From Endozoicomonas acroporae (GTDB lineage Bacteria; Pseudomonadota; Gammaproteobacteria; Pseudomonadales; Endozoicomonadaceae): a DNA stretch of 62,490 nt. The notes under the pieces were generated by a model. That model ran no database searches, was not told the origin of the DNA, and was given only the letters and a program-made list of their open reading frames with translations. How positions within the stretch are numbered: position 1 is the stretch's first letter; each line of letters opens with the position of its first letter. This document shows positions 25,093-34,340 of this stretch, piece after piece. The DNA lies in the NCBI RefSeq assembly GCF_002864045.1, contig NZ_PJPV01000022.1, positions 1 to 62,490 on the forward strand, in the 5' to 3' direction. Position numbers and translations under genes: made by a program.

Positions 25093-26314
25093 CTATCCCC
25101 GTTCCAGTCTAGGCGACCCCGTCGCTCCACAGGCTAACCCCGCCAGTCCGGCGGTTCTGATATTCTTTGCGGCGTTTATATCCCTGTCGTGATGGGTTTT
25201 GCACTCAGGGCAATCCCATTCACGGATAGACAACGGTAGACTTTCATGGACAAACCCACAGCAGGAGCACCGCTTGGAACTGGGAAAAAAGCGGTCTATC
25301 TCAACCACAGTACGATCAGCCCATTCAGACTTGTACTTTAACTGTCGGACAAACTCTCCCCAGTTGGCATCTGCGATGTGCTTCGCCAGCTTTGGATTTT
25401 TGATCATGCCCTTCACATTCAACGACTCAACGCACACAACTTGGTTTTCGTTAATGAGTGTACGGGATGCCTTGTGGGTAGCATCCATCCGGCAGTCGGC
25501 TATTTTGGCATGGACACGGGCAACCTTGAGCCTTGCTTTGGCTCGGTTGTTACTGCCTTTCTGCTTTTTAGCCAGTTGACGCTGAAGATAGGCGAGCTTT
25601 TGCTCATAGCGTCGGGTATGGCGGGGATTGCCGGATTTTTTACCGTCCGATGTGATGAACAGATCGGTTAAACCTAAATCAATGCCTACTGTCTTGTTGG
25701 AAACAGGCATTGGTTTTGATTCAAATTCGCAGAGCATGGAAACAAAGTACCGGCCTGCCCGATCTTTGCTGATGGTGATGCTGGAAGGCTCAGAAGTCAG
25801 GGGCCGACTCCAGCGGATATTCAGCGGTTCTTTGCTTTTGGCGATGAACAGTTGGCCTTTTTTCATACTGAAAGCGGCCTTTGTCAGTCGTATACTTTGC
25901 CTCGAATGTCTCTTTTTGAATTTGGGGTATTTCGCCCTGCCAGCCCAAAAGTTCTTGAAGGCTTCTTGCTGATCCCTCAGTGTTTGTTGCAGGATCACGC
26001 TGGATACATCAGCCAGAAATGGGAACTCTGTCTTGAGCGACACAAGCCGCTTTTCTGCCTCGGAATGGGAGATAGATTGCCCATTTTTGTAGTAGGCATC
26101 AGTACGGAAACGGAGGGTGTTGTTATAAACAAAACGGCCACAGCCAAATGACTTAGCAAGAAGTATTTCCTGTTCAGGTGTTGGGTAGAATCGTTCTTTG
26201 TAGGCGCGTTTTAGTTTCATGTTTACAAAGTACCACCTACTCTGTAAACATACAACGAATAATAACCATTGGTTACGGAATCCATCTCACCCCCAGTCCT
26301 ATCGGACTGGTCGC
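25003..26314 (-). mobile_element. IS200/IS605-type element carrying only tnpB
   Basis: A tnpB gene is flanked by subterminal hairpins with a shared core. CCCCGCCC-TATC-GGGCGAGG lies at 25008-25027 on the 3' (right-end) side, and CCAGTCC-TATC-GGACTGG at 26293-26310 on the 5' side. No tnpA (Y1 transposase) is present. The right end follows the last repeat of the RER protein gene, where repeat homology ends at 24982. The left boundary is uncertain because a group II intron begins at 26315; more of the element may lie beyond 27120. Exact cleavage sites cannot be fixed by eye. Confidence 0.7.
25093..26220 (-). CDS. tnpB: RNA-guided endonuclease TnpB
   Basis: TnpB is the RNA-guided DNA nuclease of IS200/IS605 elements, related to Cas12. 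The 375-aa protein has an N-terminal 'YPTPEQEILLAKSFGCGRFV' segment and a RuvC domain with all three acidic residues: D181 (VGIDLGLTD), E265 (VVCVESLNVKGM) and D347 (HHDRDINAAKNI). A zinc finger has C318/C321 and C337/C340 (CSCCG and CPEC). The length is normal and the frame intact, so it may be active. The ATG at 26220 is directly after the left-end region. Confidence 0.93.
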   Translation of the reverse strand: MKLKRAYKERFYPTPEQEILLAKSFGCGRFVYNNTLRFRTDAYYKNGQSISHSEAEKRLVSLKTEFPFLADVSSVILQQTLRDQQEAFKNFWAGRAKYPKFKKRHSRQSIRLTKAAFSMKKGQLFIAKSKEPLNIRWSRPLTSEPSSITISKDRAGRYFVSMLCEFESKPMPVSNKTVGIDLGLTDLFITSDGKKSGNPRHTRRYEQKLAYLQRQLAKKQKGSNNRAKARLKVARVHAKIADCRMDATHKASRTLINENQVVCVESLNVKGMIKNPKLAKHIADANWGEFVRQLKYKSEWADRTVVEIDRFFPSSKRCSCCGFVHESLPLSIREWDCPECKTHHDRDINAAKNIRTAGLAGLACGATGSPRLERG

Positions 26315-27120
26315 ATAGGGTAGGGAACGTGCTCCTGTAAACAGGTTGCCGTTTCCCCCCCTCCGAACCGTGCGTGCAACTTTCACTGCACACTGCTCTC
26401 CATGCTGTTACGAGGACTGTACCTGTTGTCTGGCAGCTTGCCAGCGTGCAGTACAAGTCTCAAGTCCCTCTAATTTTCGTTGTGTTTTTCCGGAAAGCAT
26501 ATTCACTATCCATTACCATTGAAAATTAAAGATCACACAACACTGCCTCCCCTCCCCCTTCTCCCTTTCGGCTTTCACTCGCATCACTGCTTGCTTATAC
26601 CATCCGGATAGGCCGGATTGTTTACCGGCTGCCAGTACCATTACAGCCTGACATTGGGTACTACGGGGACTCTGTCACCATACAAGTCAATGACCAGCTT
26701 AGGCGATCCCATGTTTCCAGTGCATAAGAGATGCTGTGCCCTTAGGTTCCCTGTCCGCCATTTATCCTGCACTGATCTCAGGTGGCCCGACCCTGCTGGT
26801 TGAGATTTGCTGTCACTGACCCCATACAAGCAGAGGTCTCTCAAGGGTCGGCGCAGCTCAGTAGCAATCATGGGCTGCGGGTGCGGTGAAATGCCACGGC
26901 TAGAGTTTAAACAGTATGGTCTTAACCGTAGGCACATTACCTTGACCGGCATCGTTCGGATTGCTCCCCTTTGCTCAGCCTTTTCTGTAGGTGCTATGTT
27001 CAGCACTCCTTTTCAGGATTTCAGCCTGTTACCAGGCGTACCTAACTACAGTAGGTATGAGATATACCAGCAATCTCAGCCACGTTTGTGGCACTCCAAT
27101 ACACCGTTTACACGGCGCAC
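26315..27120 (-). mobile_element. ORF-less group II intron (806 nt)
   Basis: On the minus strand the segment begins GTGCGCCGTGTAAACGG (group II introns start GUGYG) and ends CCCTACCCTAT. Domain V is a 34-nt hairpin at 26365-26398 beginning GAGCAGTGTGCAGTGAAAGT with the GAAA loop. The 5' exon ends GATACAA and the intron contains its complement TTGTAT at 26824-26829, in the domain I loop where EBS1 lies. No intron-encoded protein of more than about 30 codons occurs in domain IV. Domain V has one A-G mismatch where most introns have CCGT (GAGCAGT). It could splice only with a maturase supplied in trans. Confidence 0.78.
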
Positions 27121-27162
27121 TTGTATCCCCGCCCGATTGGGCGAGGCTTTACGCGGAGATTC
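27121..27162. other. Right-end-like IS hairpin serving as intron target
   Basis: The hairpin CCCCGCCC-GATT-GGGCGAGG at 27127-27146 differs from the tnpB right-end hairpin at 25008 only in its loop. The group II intron sits 6 bp beyond it (ATACAA between, minus strand). It is either the end of a second lost tnpB element or the other end of the present one. Several bacterial group II introns use terminator-like hairpins as target sites, which fits this position. Confidence 0.55.
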
Positions 27163-27300
27163 GGTAAAAACCCCGGTGATGACCAAATGATGGTCGATGC
27201 CAGAACCCGCTTTTTAAATCACGGTTACTATCAACCCGTCGTTGGCGCATTGATTGATAAACTCATGTCGTTCAGTCATGAAGCCCCCACAAAGTATTCT
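27163..27300 (+). pseudogene. Duplicated internal fragment of rlmA
   Basis: The 138 bp read KNPGDDQMMVDARTRFLNHG then YYQPVVGALIDKLMSFSHE. They match residues 48-88 of the intact rlmA at 38916-39752 (KNPGDDQMMVEARTRFLNHG, YYQPVVDALIDKLKSFGNE), with close DNA identity. The homology ends exactly at the last codon of the TetR gene. No start or other part of rlmA is present. It shows that a partial copy of the rlmA locus was moved or duplicated here, next to the mobile elements. Confidence 0.82.
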
Positions 27301-27924
27301 TTACCATGACTTAAAATACCCGGGCGCACTGGACACCATGATATCAATGAAAATATCCCTGAACTGCTCAGGAGTGCCCGCATCGCTGGCAAAACACAGT
27401 CTCATTGCGGCAGCAAACTGAGTGGTCAGCAGCAAAATATAGCGTTTGAGTTGATCCCGGTCTTCCGGCTCTCCCAGCTCAAGCAGTTTGTGGTAAATTT
27501 TGTCGGTGTTAATTTCACAGTCCCTGATCGCCAGTTTGCTTAGCTCCGGGTTAATGGAGTCAAACCAGATCTCCCTCAGTGCCGGTTCGTTTTTGTGCAA
27601 CCGGTAAATATCATCAAAGTTTTTCTCAAAAACCCGCGTAATGTCGCTGAAGCTTTTCAGTTCGGCAAGGTTGCTGTCGAGGATGGCATGGATCTGATCG
27701 ATAAAGTGCTCAGCAAGAGAAAGAATAAGAGTGTCTTTGTCTGAAAAGTACTGATAAATAGAACCGGATGAGGTATTGGCCCGTTTGGCAATGTCAGTCA
27801 TCTTGAGATTACCAATGCCTTTTTCTTCAATCAGCGACTTAACCGCCTGAAGAATGACAGTGACTCTCGCCCGACTTCTACTCTGTGCGGGACTTCGCCG
27901 GTTGGTCACTTGTTGTAAATCCAT
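27301..27924 (-). CDS. TetR/AcrR family transcriptional regulator
   Basis: The 207-aa protein has the TetR helix-turn-helix at about residues 25-70 (KSLIEEKGIGNLKMTDIAKR, then ANTSSGSIYQYFSDKDTLIL). A helical ligand-binding domain follows, diverged as usual. The ATG at 27924 is chosen because AAAGAG lies at the right distance; GTG 27933 overlaps that site. It lies downstream of, and on the same strand as, the galactoside genes, separated from the alpha-galactosidase by about 175 bp. It is the obvious candidate to regulate them, but this is inferred only from position. Confidence 0.85.
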   Translation of the reverse strand: MDLQQVTNRRSPAQSRSRARVTVILQAVKSLIEEKGIGNLKMTDIAKRANTSSGSIYQYFSDKDTLILSLAEHFIDQIHAILDSNLAELKSFSDITRVFEKNFDDIYRLHKNEPALREIWFDSINPELSKLAIRDCEINTDKIYHKLLELGEPEDRDQLKRYILLLTTQFAAAMRLCFASDAGTPEQFRDIFIDIMVSSAPGYFKSW

Positions 27925-28003
27925 CTTGGTCACTCTTTGCGCGCATCGGCGGTCATTTTGGTTTTTTGATACGTTGGTATTCCGGGGCTACTGCGCCGGG
28001 TGT

Positions 28004-28080
28004 TTAGGAAGCTGGCTGCTGGCCGCAAAAGCACAAGCAGCCTGTCTTTTTCGGGCAACGGGCTTTTGCGACATTAAAAT
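28004..28080. repeat. Dispersed repeat fragment (family 4)
   Basis: The stretch GCTGGCTGCTGGCCG...AAAGCACAAGCAGCCTGTCT, then TTTTCGGGCAACGGG, matches 38741-38788. It partly overlaps the spacer between the TetR gene and the alpha-galactosidase stop, where the TetR promoter should be. No gene is visible in it. Confidence 0.55.
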
Positions 28081-28099
28081 ACCATGGCCATGTATCTCA

Positions 28100-30454
28100 T
28101 CACAGCTGCCTGATATGGAAAAGCCGGGTGCCAAAATCACCAATGTGCGACACCTGCTCAGACATTTCAGTGCCCGTAAACTGACTCTTTAACGGAATGC
28201 CCAGATGTTGCAGCTGGTCACCATACAGAGTGTAGGTTTCGTTATTACTTGGGTGCAGAACCCGGTTAGCAACGATACCGTGTAAAATCCCCCGGTCTTT
28301 GATATTCAAAGGCAGTTCTTCGTTCACCAGATCGCCAAACTGACGAATATTGTGAAACTGTTCCCTGCTGGTTACCTGGTAAAGCCCATCGGTATTCAAC
28401 ATTGGCAGTTTAAGGGTTTTCAGTGTGGGATTGGCTTGCTGAAGTCCCTGAAAGAAACCCGCCACGGCTTCGGTTTTATCGTCATTGACCACAATCCAGG
28501 CGGTTTGCTGATTGCCACTATCAATGGAGAGGCGATAAAAATCCCCCTGTTGAAGTAACATCCTGTGCTGCTTATAGAAGCGGATTTGCTTCATAATCAC
28601 CTTTTCTTCAAAGGTGGTCAGTTTGGTTAAATCCAGTTGATAGCCGGATAAACCAAAACAGGAGACATTAAAACGTGACTCAATCGGCGTATGCCTCAAC
28701 ATCTGGTGAGATGGATGCCCGCTGACATGGGCACTCATACAGCATTGCGGATACAGTAAAGAGAAACCCTGCTGAATGGCAACCCGCTCATAGGCATCTG
28801 TGTTATCGCTGGTCCAAGTCTGGGGCATAAAAAAGGTCATTCCCAGATCGAAGCGATTGCCACCGCTGGAGCAGTTTTCAAACAGAACCTCCCCAAACGC
28901 CTCTTTCAGTTTAAATAACAAGCGGTAGAGCCCAAGTACATAACGATGATAGAAGCCGGATTGCTGGTCGGGCGGCAAATGGTTTGAATAAACATCGCTG
29001 AAATTACGATTATGATCCCACTTCACATAGCTGACTTCTGCACGACGAAATACATCCGCCAGTTGCTGATACAGGTAGTCAATAACCTCAGGGTTCGACA
29101 TATCCAGAAGCAGCTGACGCCGCCCCAGAGAGGGTTGTCTCTTAGGTGAAATAACCGCCCACTCGGGATGCTGACGGAAAAGATCGCTGTCTTCAGAGAC
29201 CATTTCCGGTTCAACCCACAGGCCAAACTGCAGCCCCTGCTGACGAATTTTCCGGGAGATTCTTGCCAGCCCGCCGGGCAGTTTCTTTTTATCCTCGACA
29301 TAATTACCCAGGCCGGATGTTTCATCATTCCGGTTACTGAACCAACCGTCGTCTAAAACAAACAGCTCAACACCAAGATCTTTTGCTTTTCTGGCCAGCT
29401 TCATCAGCTTGCCTTCATCAAAGTTAAAGTAGGTGGCTTCCCAGTTATTTGCCTGAATCGGGCGTGCTTTATTCTGCCATGGCTGGGGAATCAAATGTGT
29501 CTTGATTATCCGGTGGAAATTATTACTCATTTTGCCAAGGCCCTGATGACTGAATGTCATGACAGCTTCAGGACAGGTGAACCGTTCCCCTTCCGCCAGT
29601 GACCAGCGAAAGTCAAAATCAGAAATACCCAGCATTATGCGGGTCTGGTCGTAGGGCGACACTTCAGTGGTGATTTTGTGATTGCCGCTGTAAATCAGAC
29701 TGAAGCCATAACAGTCGCCGGTCATTTCCCCGCAGCCTGGCTTAGCCAGAGCCATAAAGGGATTATGGGTGGCACTGCTGACACCACGGTTGCTGCCAAT
29801 AGAAAACACTCCCTTGTAAAGAGCGTGGCGCTGTAGCTGCCCTTCGGCAATCCATTTCCCGGTTAAATGAAGGGCATCAAACGCCGGGGAGGAAAGGTCG
29901 AGATTCATACTGCAGGCTTTATCAACCACCACCGGTGTTGAACCCAGGTTAATAATTTCCATGCTGCGACAGATCACATCCTGCCGGGCAAAACAGGTGT
30001 AGTGCAGATGCAGTTCTACCGGTTTGATTTTCTCCCGAAGCACGATGGTTAACGATTGATCGCCATCGGCGGGTGAGTGCGTCTGTGGCAACCCATCCAG
30101 ACAGGGTTTGTTGCTGTTCAATTCATATCGATCAAACACAAAATCCGATGTACTGCTCCCGTCATCTGTGTAAATAAGATGCAGACTGGATTCACGGTAA
30201 TCGCCTTTGCCAGAAGTGCTCACTTCCTGTTTCCGGGTTTCCAGGCAGTAACGCTCATCTTCTGAGGAGTAAGCCGTGGTAGAGCCGAGCTTGACCTGAT
30301 ACGAATGATCAAGGATCGACAGGTTGTCCCGATGCTCCAGACGTTGACCATAATAGAGATTTAATAAATGGCCAGCGTCTGATACTTGTACAACATAGCT
30401 GCTGTTCAGGGTTTGCAGATGAAAAATCTGCTCATCATTATTGACTGCAATCAC
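28100..30454 (-). CDS. GH36 alpha-galactosidase
   Basis: The 784-aa enzyme removes terminal alpha-galactose from sugars such as melibiose or raffinose. It has the GH36 layout: N-terminal beta-sandwich, central barrel and C-terminal beta domain. Motifs include FVLDDGWF (365-372), GLWVEPEMV (411-419), the nucleophile D480 in YVKWDHNR, ENCSSGGNRFD (526-536) and the acid/base D550 in TSDNTDA. There is no signal peptide, so it acts in the cytoplasm after uptake. It follows the symporter gene by 14 bp and is the last gene of the porin-GH2-symporter-GH36 operon. Confidence 0.93.
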   Translation of the reverse strand: MIAVNNDEQIFHLQTLNSSYVVQVSDAGHLLNLYYGQRLEHRDNLSILDHSYQVKLGSTTAYSSEDERYCLETRKQEVSTSGKGDYRESSLHLIYTDDGSSTSDFVFDRYELNSNKPCLDGLPQTHSPADGDQSLTIVLREKIKPVELHLHYTCFARQDVICRSMEIINLGSTPVVVDKACSMNLDLSSPAFDALHLTGKWIAEGQLQRHALYKGVFSIGSNRGVSSATHNPFMALAKPGCGEMTGDCYGFSLIYSGNHKITTEVSPYDQTRIMLGISDFDFRWSLAEGERFTCPEAVMTFSHQGLGKMSNNFHRIIKTHLIPQPWQNKARPIQANNWEATYFNFDEGKLMKLARKAKDLGVELFVLDDGWFSNRNDETSGLGNYVEDKKKLPGGLARISRKIRQQGLQFGLWVEPEMVSEDSDLFRQHPEWAVISPKRQPSLGRRQLLLDMSNPEVIDYLYQQLADVFRRAEVSYVKWDHNRNFSDVYSNHLPPDQQSGFYHRYVLGLYRLLFKLKEAFGEVLFENCSSGGNRFDLGMTFFMPQTWTSDNTDAYERVAIQQGFSLLYPQCCMSAHVSGHPSHQMLRHTPIESRFNVSCFGLSGYQLDLTKLTTFEEKVIMKQIRFYKQHRMLLQQGDFYRLSIDSGNQQTAWIVVNDDKTEAVAGFFQGLQQANPTLKTLKLPMLNTDGLYQVTSREQFHNIRQFGDLVNEELPLNIKDRGILHGIVANRVLHPSNNETYTLYGDQLQHLGIPLKSQFTGTEMSEQVSHIGDFGTRLFHIRQL

Positions 30455-30468
30455 AAATAATTTCTTTT

Positions 30469-31881
30469 TCAGGCGGTAGCAAAAGTGTTTTCAGCAGGTT
30501 CAGGTTCGATCTGAGCCATCACCTGTTTTTCATCATATTTACCCATCAGGTACGTTCCCAGAAACGCCAGACAGCCCGCCAGTAACGCGGACAGGGTAAC
30601 GCCCAGAGTGGTGGGCTCCGGAGACAGGTCAGCCGCTTCAGCAATGGAGCCAATAATGATGATGGACGGAAACAGCAGAGCGGTTAAAGAGGTTGCCGCT
30701 TTATAGGCAAACATATTGGCACCAAAAAACATGGCTTCTTTATGATTGCCTGTTTTTGCAGCATCAGATAACGCCAGGTCTGCCACAATAACATTGGGAA
30801 TAATGCCCATAATCGCCAGGGGAAACGGCATAAACGCCAGCAGCGCCCAGCCAAGTATATCCGGACGGCTGACAAGGGTGCAAAGGGAGAAACAGCTCAA
30901 TAATAGGCCCTGAACAAACAGAGCGGTGCGGAACAGGCTTTTTTTGGAATATCTTTTCGATAATGCGACCACAGCCGGATACAGGGCAAAACTGGCCAGA
31001 AACAGCAGTAGCATAATGATAGAAGCGGTAGATTCCTCAAGCCCCATCAACATGGTGACGTAATAAATAGCGCCCACTTCCAGAAAGAAGCGCGTCATAA
31101 ATGCCAGACCGTTACAGGCGGTAAAACGGGAAAAATTTTTGTTGGCCATGGCGGTTTTCAATGAAGTCAGCATATCTTCATTGGTTGAGCTGCCCCGGCA
31201 ATCGCGTTTTTCATTAATCGCCAGAACAGGAACGACCATGGCCAGCATGCCCAACACAGAAAATAGTGATACGGCTACCTGGATGGCTTCTACCGGCGTA
31301 TAACCAAGGGATTGAATGTAGTCTTTGATGACCCAGATCAGCTGTCCAAAGGCAAAGGCCAGTGCCCAGGAAACGGAACAGAAGGTAGAAATCATAATCC
31401 GGTCATGGTCGGTTTTGCCCAGCTCTGGAATCAGTGACATATAAGGCACGACATACATGGTCACACTGACCGTCACAATGACACAGCACATCACCAGCCA
31501 GACAATATTCAGGCTGGACACAGTATCCACCGGAGGAAAGAAAATCGCTGCCGACATCAGCCCGGTGGGCAGGAAGCTGAGCATCATAAACAGACGTCTG
31601 CGGCCAAAACGACTTGTGGACCGGTCACTGAGATTGGCAATAATCGGATCGGTAATGGCATCCAGGGCCCGGTTTAAGGCATAAATAAGCCCCACGGTGG
31701 TGATACCAAAAAGCACCGGTGCCCGGGATATAAACTCAGGAATCTGACTGGCCGACTCAGTCGCCGGTGGGTAGTAAAAATAAGTAATCAGAATTGAATA
31801 CGAAAACGTGGCCAGACACCAGCCAAAGTTGCCAAAGGAGAAGAAGAATATCTTCCATTTTGAGAGACTGTTACTTTCCAT
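30469..31881 (-). CDS. GPH-family sugar:cation symporter (MelB-like)
   Basis: This 470-aa inner-membrane transporter is predicted to have 12 helices. The glycoside-pentoside-hexuronide family loop is present (NRALDAITDPIIANLSDRST, SRFGRRRLFM, about residues 69-98) with the paired aspartates of helix 2/4 that bind the cation in MelB. Its position between beta- and alpha-galactosidase genes points to galactoside uptake with Na+ or H+. It lies 20 bp downstream of the GH2 stop. Confidence 0.9.
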   Translation of the reverse strand: MESNSLSKWKIFFFSFGNFGWCLATFSYSILITYFYYPPATESASQIPEFISRAPVLFGITTVGLIYALNRALDAITDPIIANLSDRSTSRFGRRRLFMMLSFLPTGLMSAAIFFPPVDTVSSLNIVWLVMCCVIVTVSVTMYVVPYMSLIPELGKTDHDRIMISTFCSVSWALAFAFGQLIWVIKDYIQSLGYTPVEAIQVAVSLFSVLGMLAMVVPVLAINEKRDCRGSSTNEDMLTSLKTAMANKNFSRFTACNGLAFMTRFFLEVGAIYYVTMLMGLEESTASIIMLLLFLASFALYPAVVALSKRYSKKSLFRTALFVQGLLLSCFSLCTLVSRPDILGWALLAFMPFPLAIMGIIPNVIVADLALSDAAKTGNHKEAMFFGANMFAYKAATSLTALLFPSIIIIGSIAEAADLSPEPTTLGVTLSALLAGCLAFLGTYLMGKYDEKQVMAQIEPEPAENTFATA

Positions 31882-31901
31882 GGAAACTCCATATTTTGGT
31901 T

Positions 31902-34331
31902 TCAGGCTGATATGTGAACGTCGAGTTCAATGTTGAGTTCAATGCAGTGCTGTCCGAAACGAGAGGATTTAACCCTGACCTGTTCATGGCCAGTGACACC
32001 TCTGGTTCTCACCCAGAAGGCCGTTCTGCCAGCGGTTAAAGAAAGAAAGTCTGGCCCCATTAATTCCAGTCCGGCACTGACTTCGACCTGAATTGGATCA
32101 TTGGCATAGGGACGTACGACACCGTCCTCATCCACACACTGAACGGTGATGCGAGTGACATCATAGGTATGCTGGTGTTGCAACCGGGACTGGTCGGCTT
32201 TAACGCTAAGCTCGGCTTTTCGGGACTTGCTGCGTGTTTTTTTTATCACACACTGGTCGTGTTTATAACCTTCAATGCGATAGCTGGCTGATGCATCACC
32301 CCAGTTGCCAACATATTTTAAAAACAGGTTAACGCCGTCCTGAATTGATTGACGGTTTTTCTTCAATATCCAGAACATCTGCGCCTTTTGCCAGAGGTTT
32401 AATCCGTCTTGCCCTTTGCGCATGATGATTGAAAAAAGCTGGCGAATGGTTTCAGCGTCGTCAGGGCTGAATGGTTCATTGACAGCAATCTGGTCGCCAA
32501 TAAAATCATCAATGACCACGGGTGGATGGGGCAGATGAGGAAAGCTGTTTTTATCGGGATAAAACGTCTGGATATAACGATCATTCTTAAACAGTTTGAT
32601 ACTGTCACAGTTGGTAAATACCCATAATGCACCGGCCTGGCCAGCCGCATAATCGCCGTTTTTCATATTGCCAGCCAGTTCCATGACCGGCATCTCATCC
32701 TGCTGACTGGCATAAACGGCGGCGGCGTATTTGGGTTCCCGGAACATATCGAGCACGCCGTGATAACAAATGCGATCACCACTGCCGAAATCTTCATGGG
32801 TATTGTAATCAAACAGGGACCAGCCAATAGCACCACAATAGTCCGCGTGACCAAAGGTTTTATTTAACACCCTGGCGTGTCGTAATGCCTGCTCCAGTAA
32901 ACGGTCCTGACTGTCAAACGGCTTGGTTGGAAACATATGGCCACAGTGCTCAGTCACCAGATAAGGCACATCAGCACCGGCCACCTGCCTGCGGCTTTGC
33001 AGTGGCTCGTTATTTCCGGTGTGGGAAAAATCATTGTAGGTATAAACGTCTTCTAACAGTTCGCTATTGCCAATACACCGCACGCCACCGGTCGGGCGTG
33101 ATGAGTCCAATTGGCGGGCAAGGGCATTGGTTGCCTTATAAAGATCATGGTGGTCAGGGGATTCATTGATACGAACTCCCCAGATAAAAACAGAAGGATG
33201 ATTGACATCCCGCTCAATCATTCTCTGAACATTGTCCATTGTTCTCTGCTGCCATAAAGGTTCTTCACCAATATGCTGCCAGCCCGGAATTTCATTAAAC
33301 ACCAGCAGACCAATTTCATCACAGCGATTGAGAAAATGGCTGCTCGGTGGATAGTGAGATGAGCGCACACAATTACAGCCCAGTTCAAACTTCATAAGCT
33401 CGGCATCGCGAGCCTGTGCACTTTGGGGCATAGCGTAGCCCACATAAGGGTATGACTGATGGCGATTCAGGCCAATCAGCTTGACCGGTTTGCCATTAAG
33501 ATAGAATCCGTTGTTTTTGCAAGCAACCGTGCGAAAGCCAAAGCGAAATGTTCTGGTATCTAACGGCGCATCGCCAGACAAGTGAACCACCAGCTTATAA
33601 AGCGCCGGGTTATCCAGCTCCCACAGCCTGACATCGGACACCGTAAAATGATGATCAATCCGTTGGGTATGATGTTTTGACAGCGTTACAGCAACAGGTT
33701 CCTGGTGGATAACCTGATCATTCAGGTCACACAGGGCAATCTCCAGATTTAACTCATTGTCGTGTAAATCCGGATTGGCAATGTCAATGGCAAGGTGGAC
33801 TTTCTGGTTGTTATCGTTATCCGGTGCAGTATGAATCCGGGCGTTTTTCACATAAATGTCTGAGACAAGAATCAGCTCTACTTCCCGATAAATGCCGCCA
33901 TACGTCAAAAAGTCCACAACATGGCCAAATGGCGGTATTAATGGATCTTCAGAAGCATCAACAACAACGATGATTTCGTTATCCTGATCCTTTTTTACAT
34001 AAGGCAATAGATCAATTTCAAACGGTAAATAGCCACAGTGATGTTCACCCACCAAAACCCGGTTGAAAAATACCTGACAGGAAGACATCACGCCTTCAAA
34101 CCTTAACAGCGCATGACTGGCATCGGCAAAATGCTCAAAGGCTATCTGTTTGCGATAGGCTGATTGAAATTGATAGGCGCGTTCATCAAAATTGTTGTAA
34201 GGCAGCTCCCTGTTGGTATGGGGAATATCGACCTTTGAGGCATGACTTTCCCACGCCAGGGAGTGAATATCAGACGGATCAATATCTGCTATGTATTGCC
34301 AGTCAAAATTAAGATGAACGCGCTTTCTCAT
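31902..34331 (-). CDS. GH2 beta-galactosidase
   Basis: This 809-aa glycoside hydrolase has the GH2 domain order: jelly-roll (1-160), immunoglobulin-like (about 160-270), TIM barrel (about 270-570) and an extra C-terminal beta region. The acid/base is E390 in WGVRINES and the nucleophile E461 in YLVTEHCG. 'GLNRHQSYPYVGYA' (287-300) is the family block at the barrel start. No signal peptide is present, so the enzyme is cytoplasmic. Beta-galactosidase is the most likely activity given the galactoside context; beta-glucuronidase is possible within GH2. Confidence 0.87.
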   Translation of the reverse strand: MRKRVHLNFDWQYIADIDPSDIHSLAWESHASKVDIPHTNRELPYNNFDERAYQFQSAYRKQIAFEHFADASHALLRFEGVMSSCQVFFNRVLVGEHHCGYLPFEIDLLPYVKKDQDNEIIVVVDASEDPLIPPFGHVVDFLTYGGIYREVELILVSDIYVKNARIHTAPDNDNNQKVHLAIDIANPDLHDNELNLEIALCDLNDQVIHQEPVAVTLSKHHTQRIDHHFTVSDVRLWELDNPALYKLVVHLSGDAPLDTRTFRFGFRTVACKNNGFYLNGKPVKLIGLNRHQSYPYVGYAMPQSAQARDAELMKFELGCNCVRSSHYPPSSHFLNRCDEIGLLVFNEIPGWQHIGEEPLWQQRTMDNVQRMIERDVNHPSVFIWGVRINESPDHHDLYKATNALARQLDSSRPTGGVRCIGNSELLEDVYTYNDFSHTGNNEPLQSRRQVAGADVPYLVTEHCGHMFPTKPFDSQDRLLEQALRHARVLNKTFGHADYCGAIGWSLFDYNTHEDFGSGDRICYHGVLDMFREPKYAAAVYASQQDEMPVMELAGNMKNGDYAAGQAGALWVFTNCDSIKLFKNDRYIQTFYPDKNSFPHLPHPPVVIDDFIGDQIAVNEPFSPDDAETIRQLFSIIMRKGQDGLNLWQKAQMFWILKKNRQSIQDGVNLFLKYVGNWGDASASYRIEGYKHDQCVIKKTRSKSRKAELSVKADQSRLQHQHTYDVTRITVQCVDEDGVVRPYANDPIQVEVSAGLELMGPDFLSLTAGRTAFWVRTRGVTGHEQVRVKSSRFGQHCIELNIELDVHISA

Positions 34332-34340
34332 GACCCGAAC

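Noticed and set aside
26223..26456. 77-codon minus-strand frame upstream of tnpB
   Set aside because: It translates domain V and VI of the group II intron and the IS left end; composition is not protein-like.
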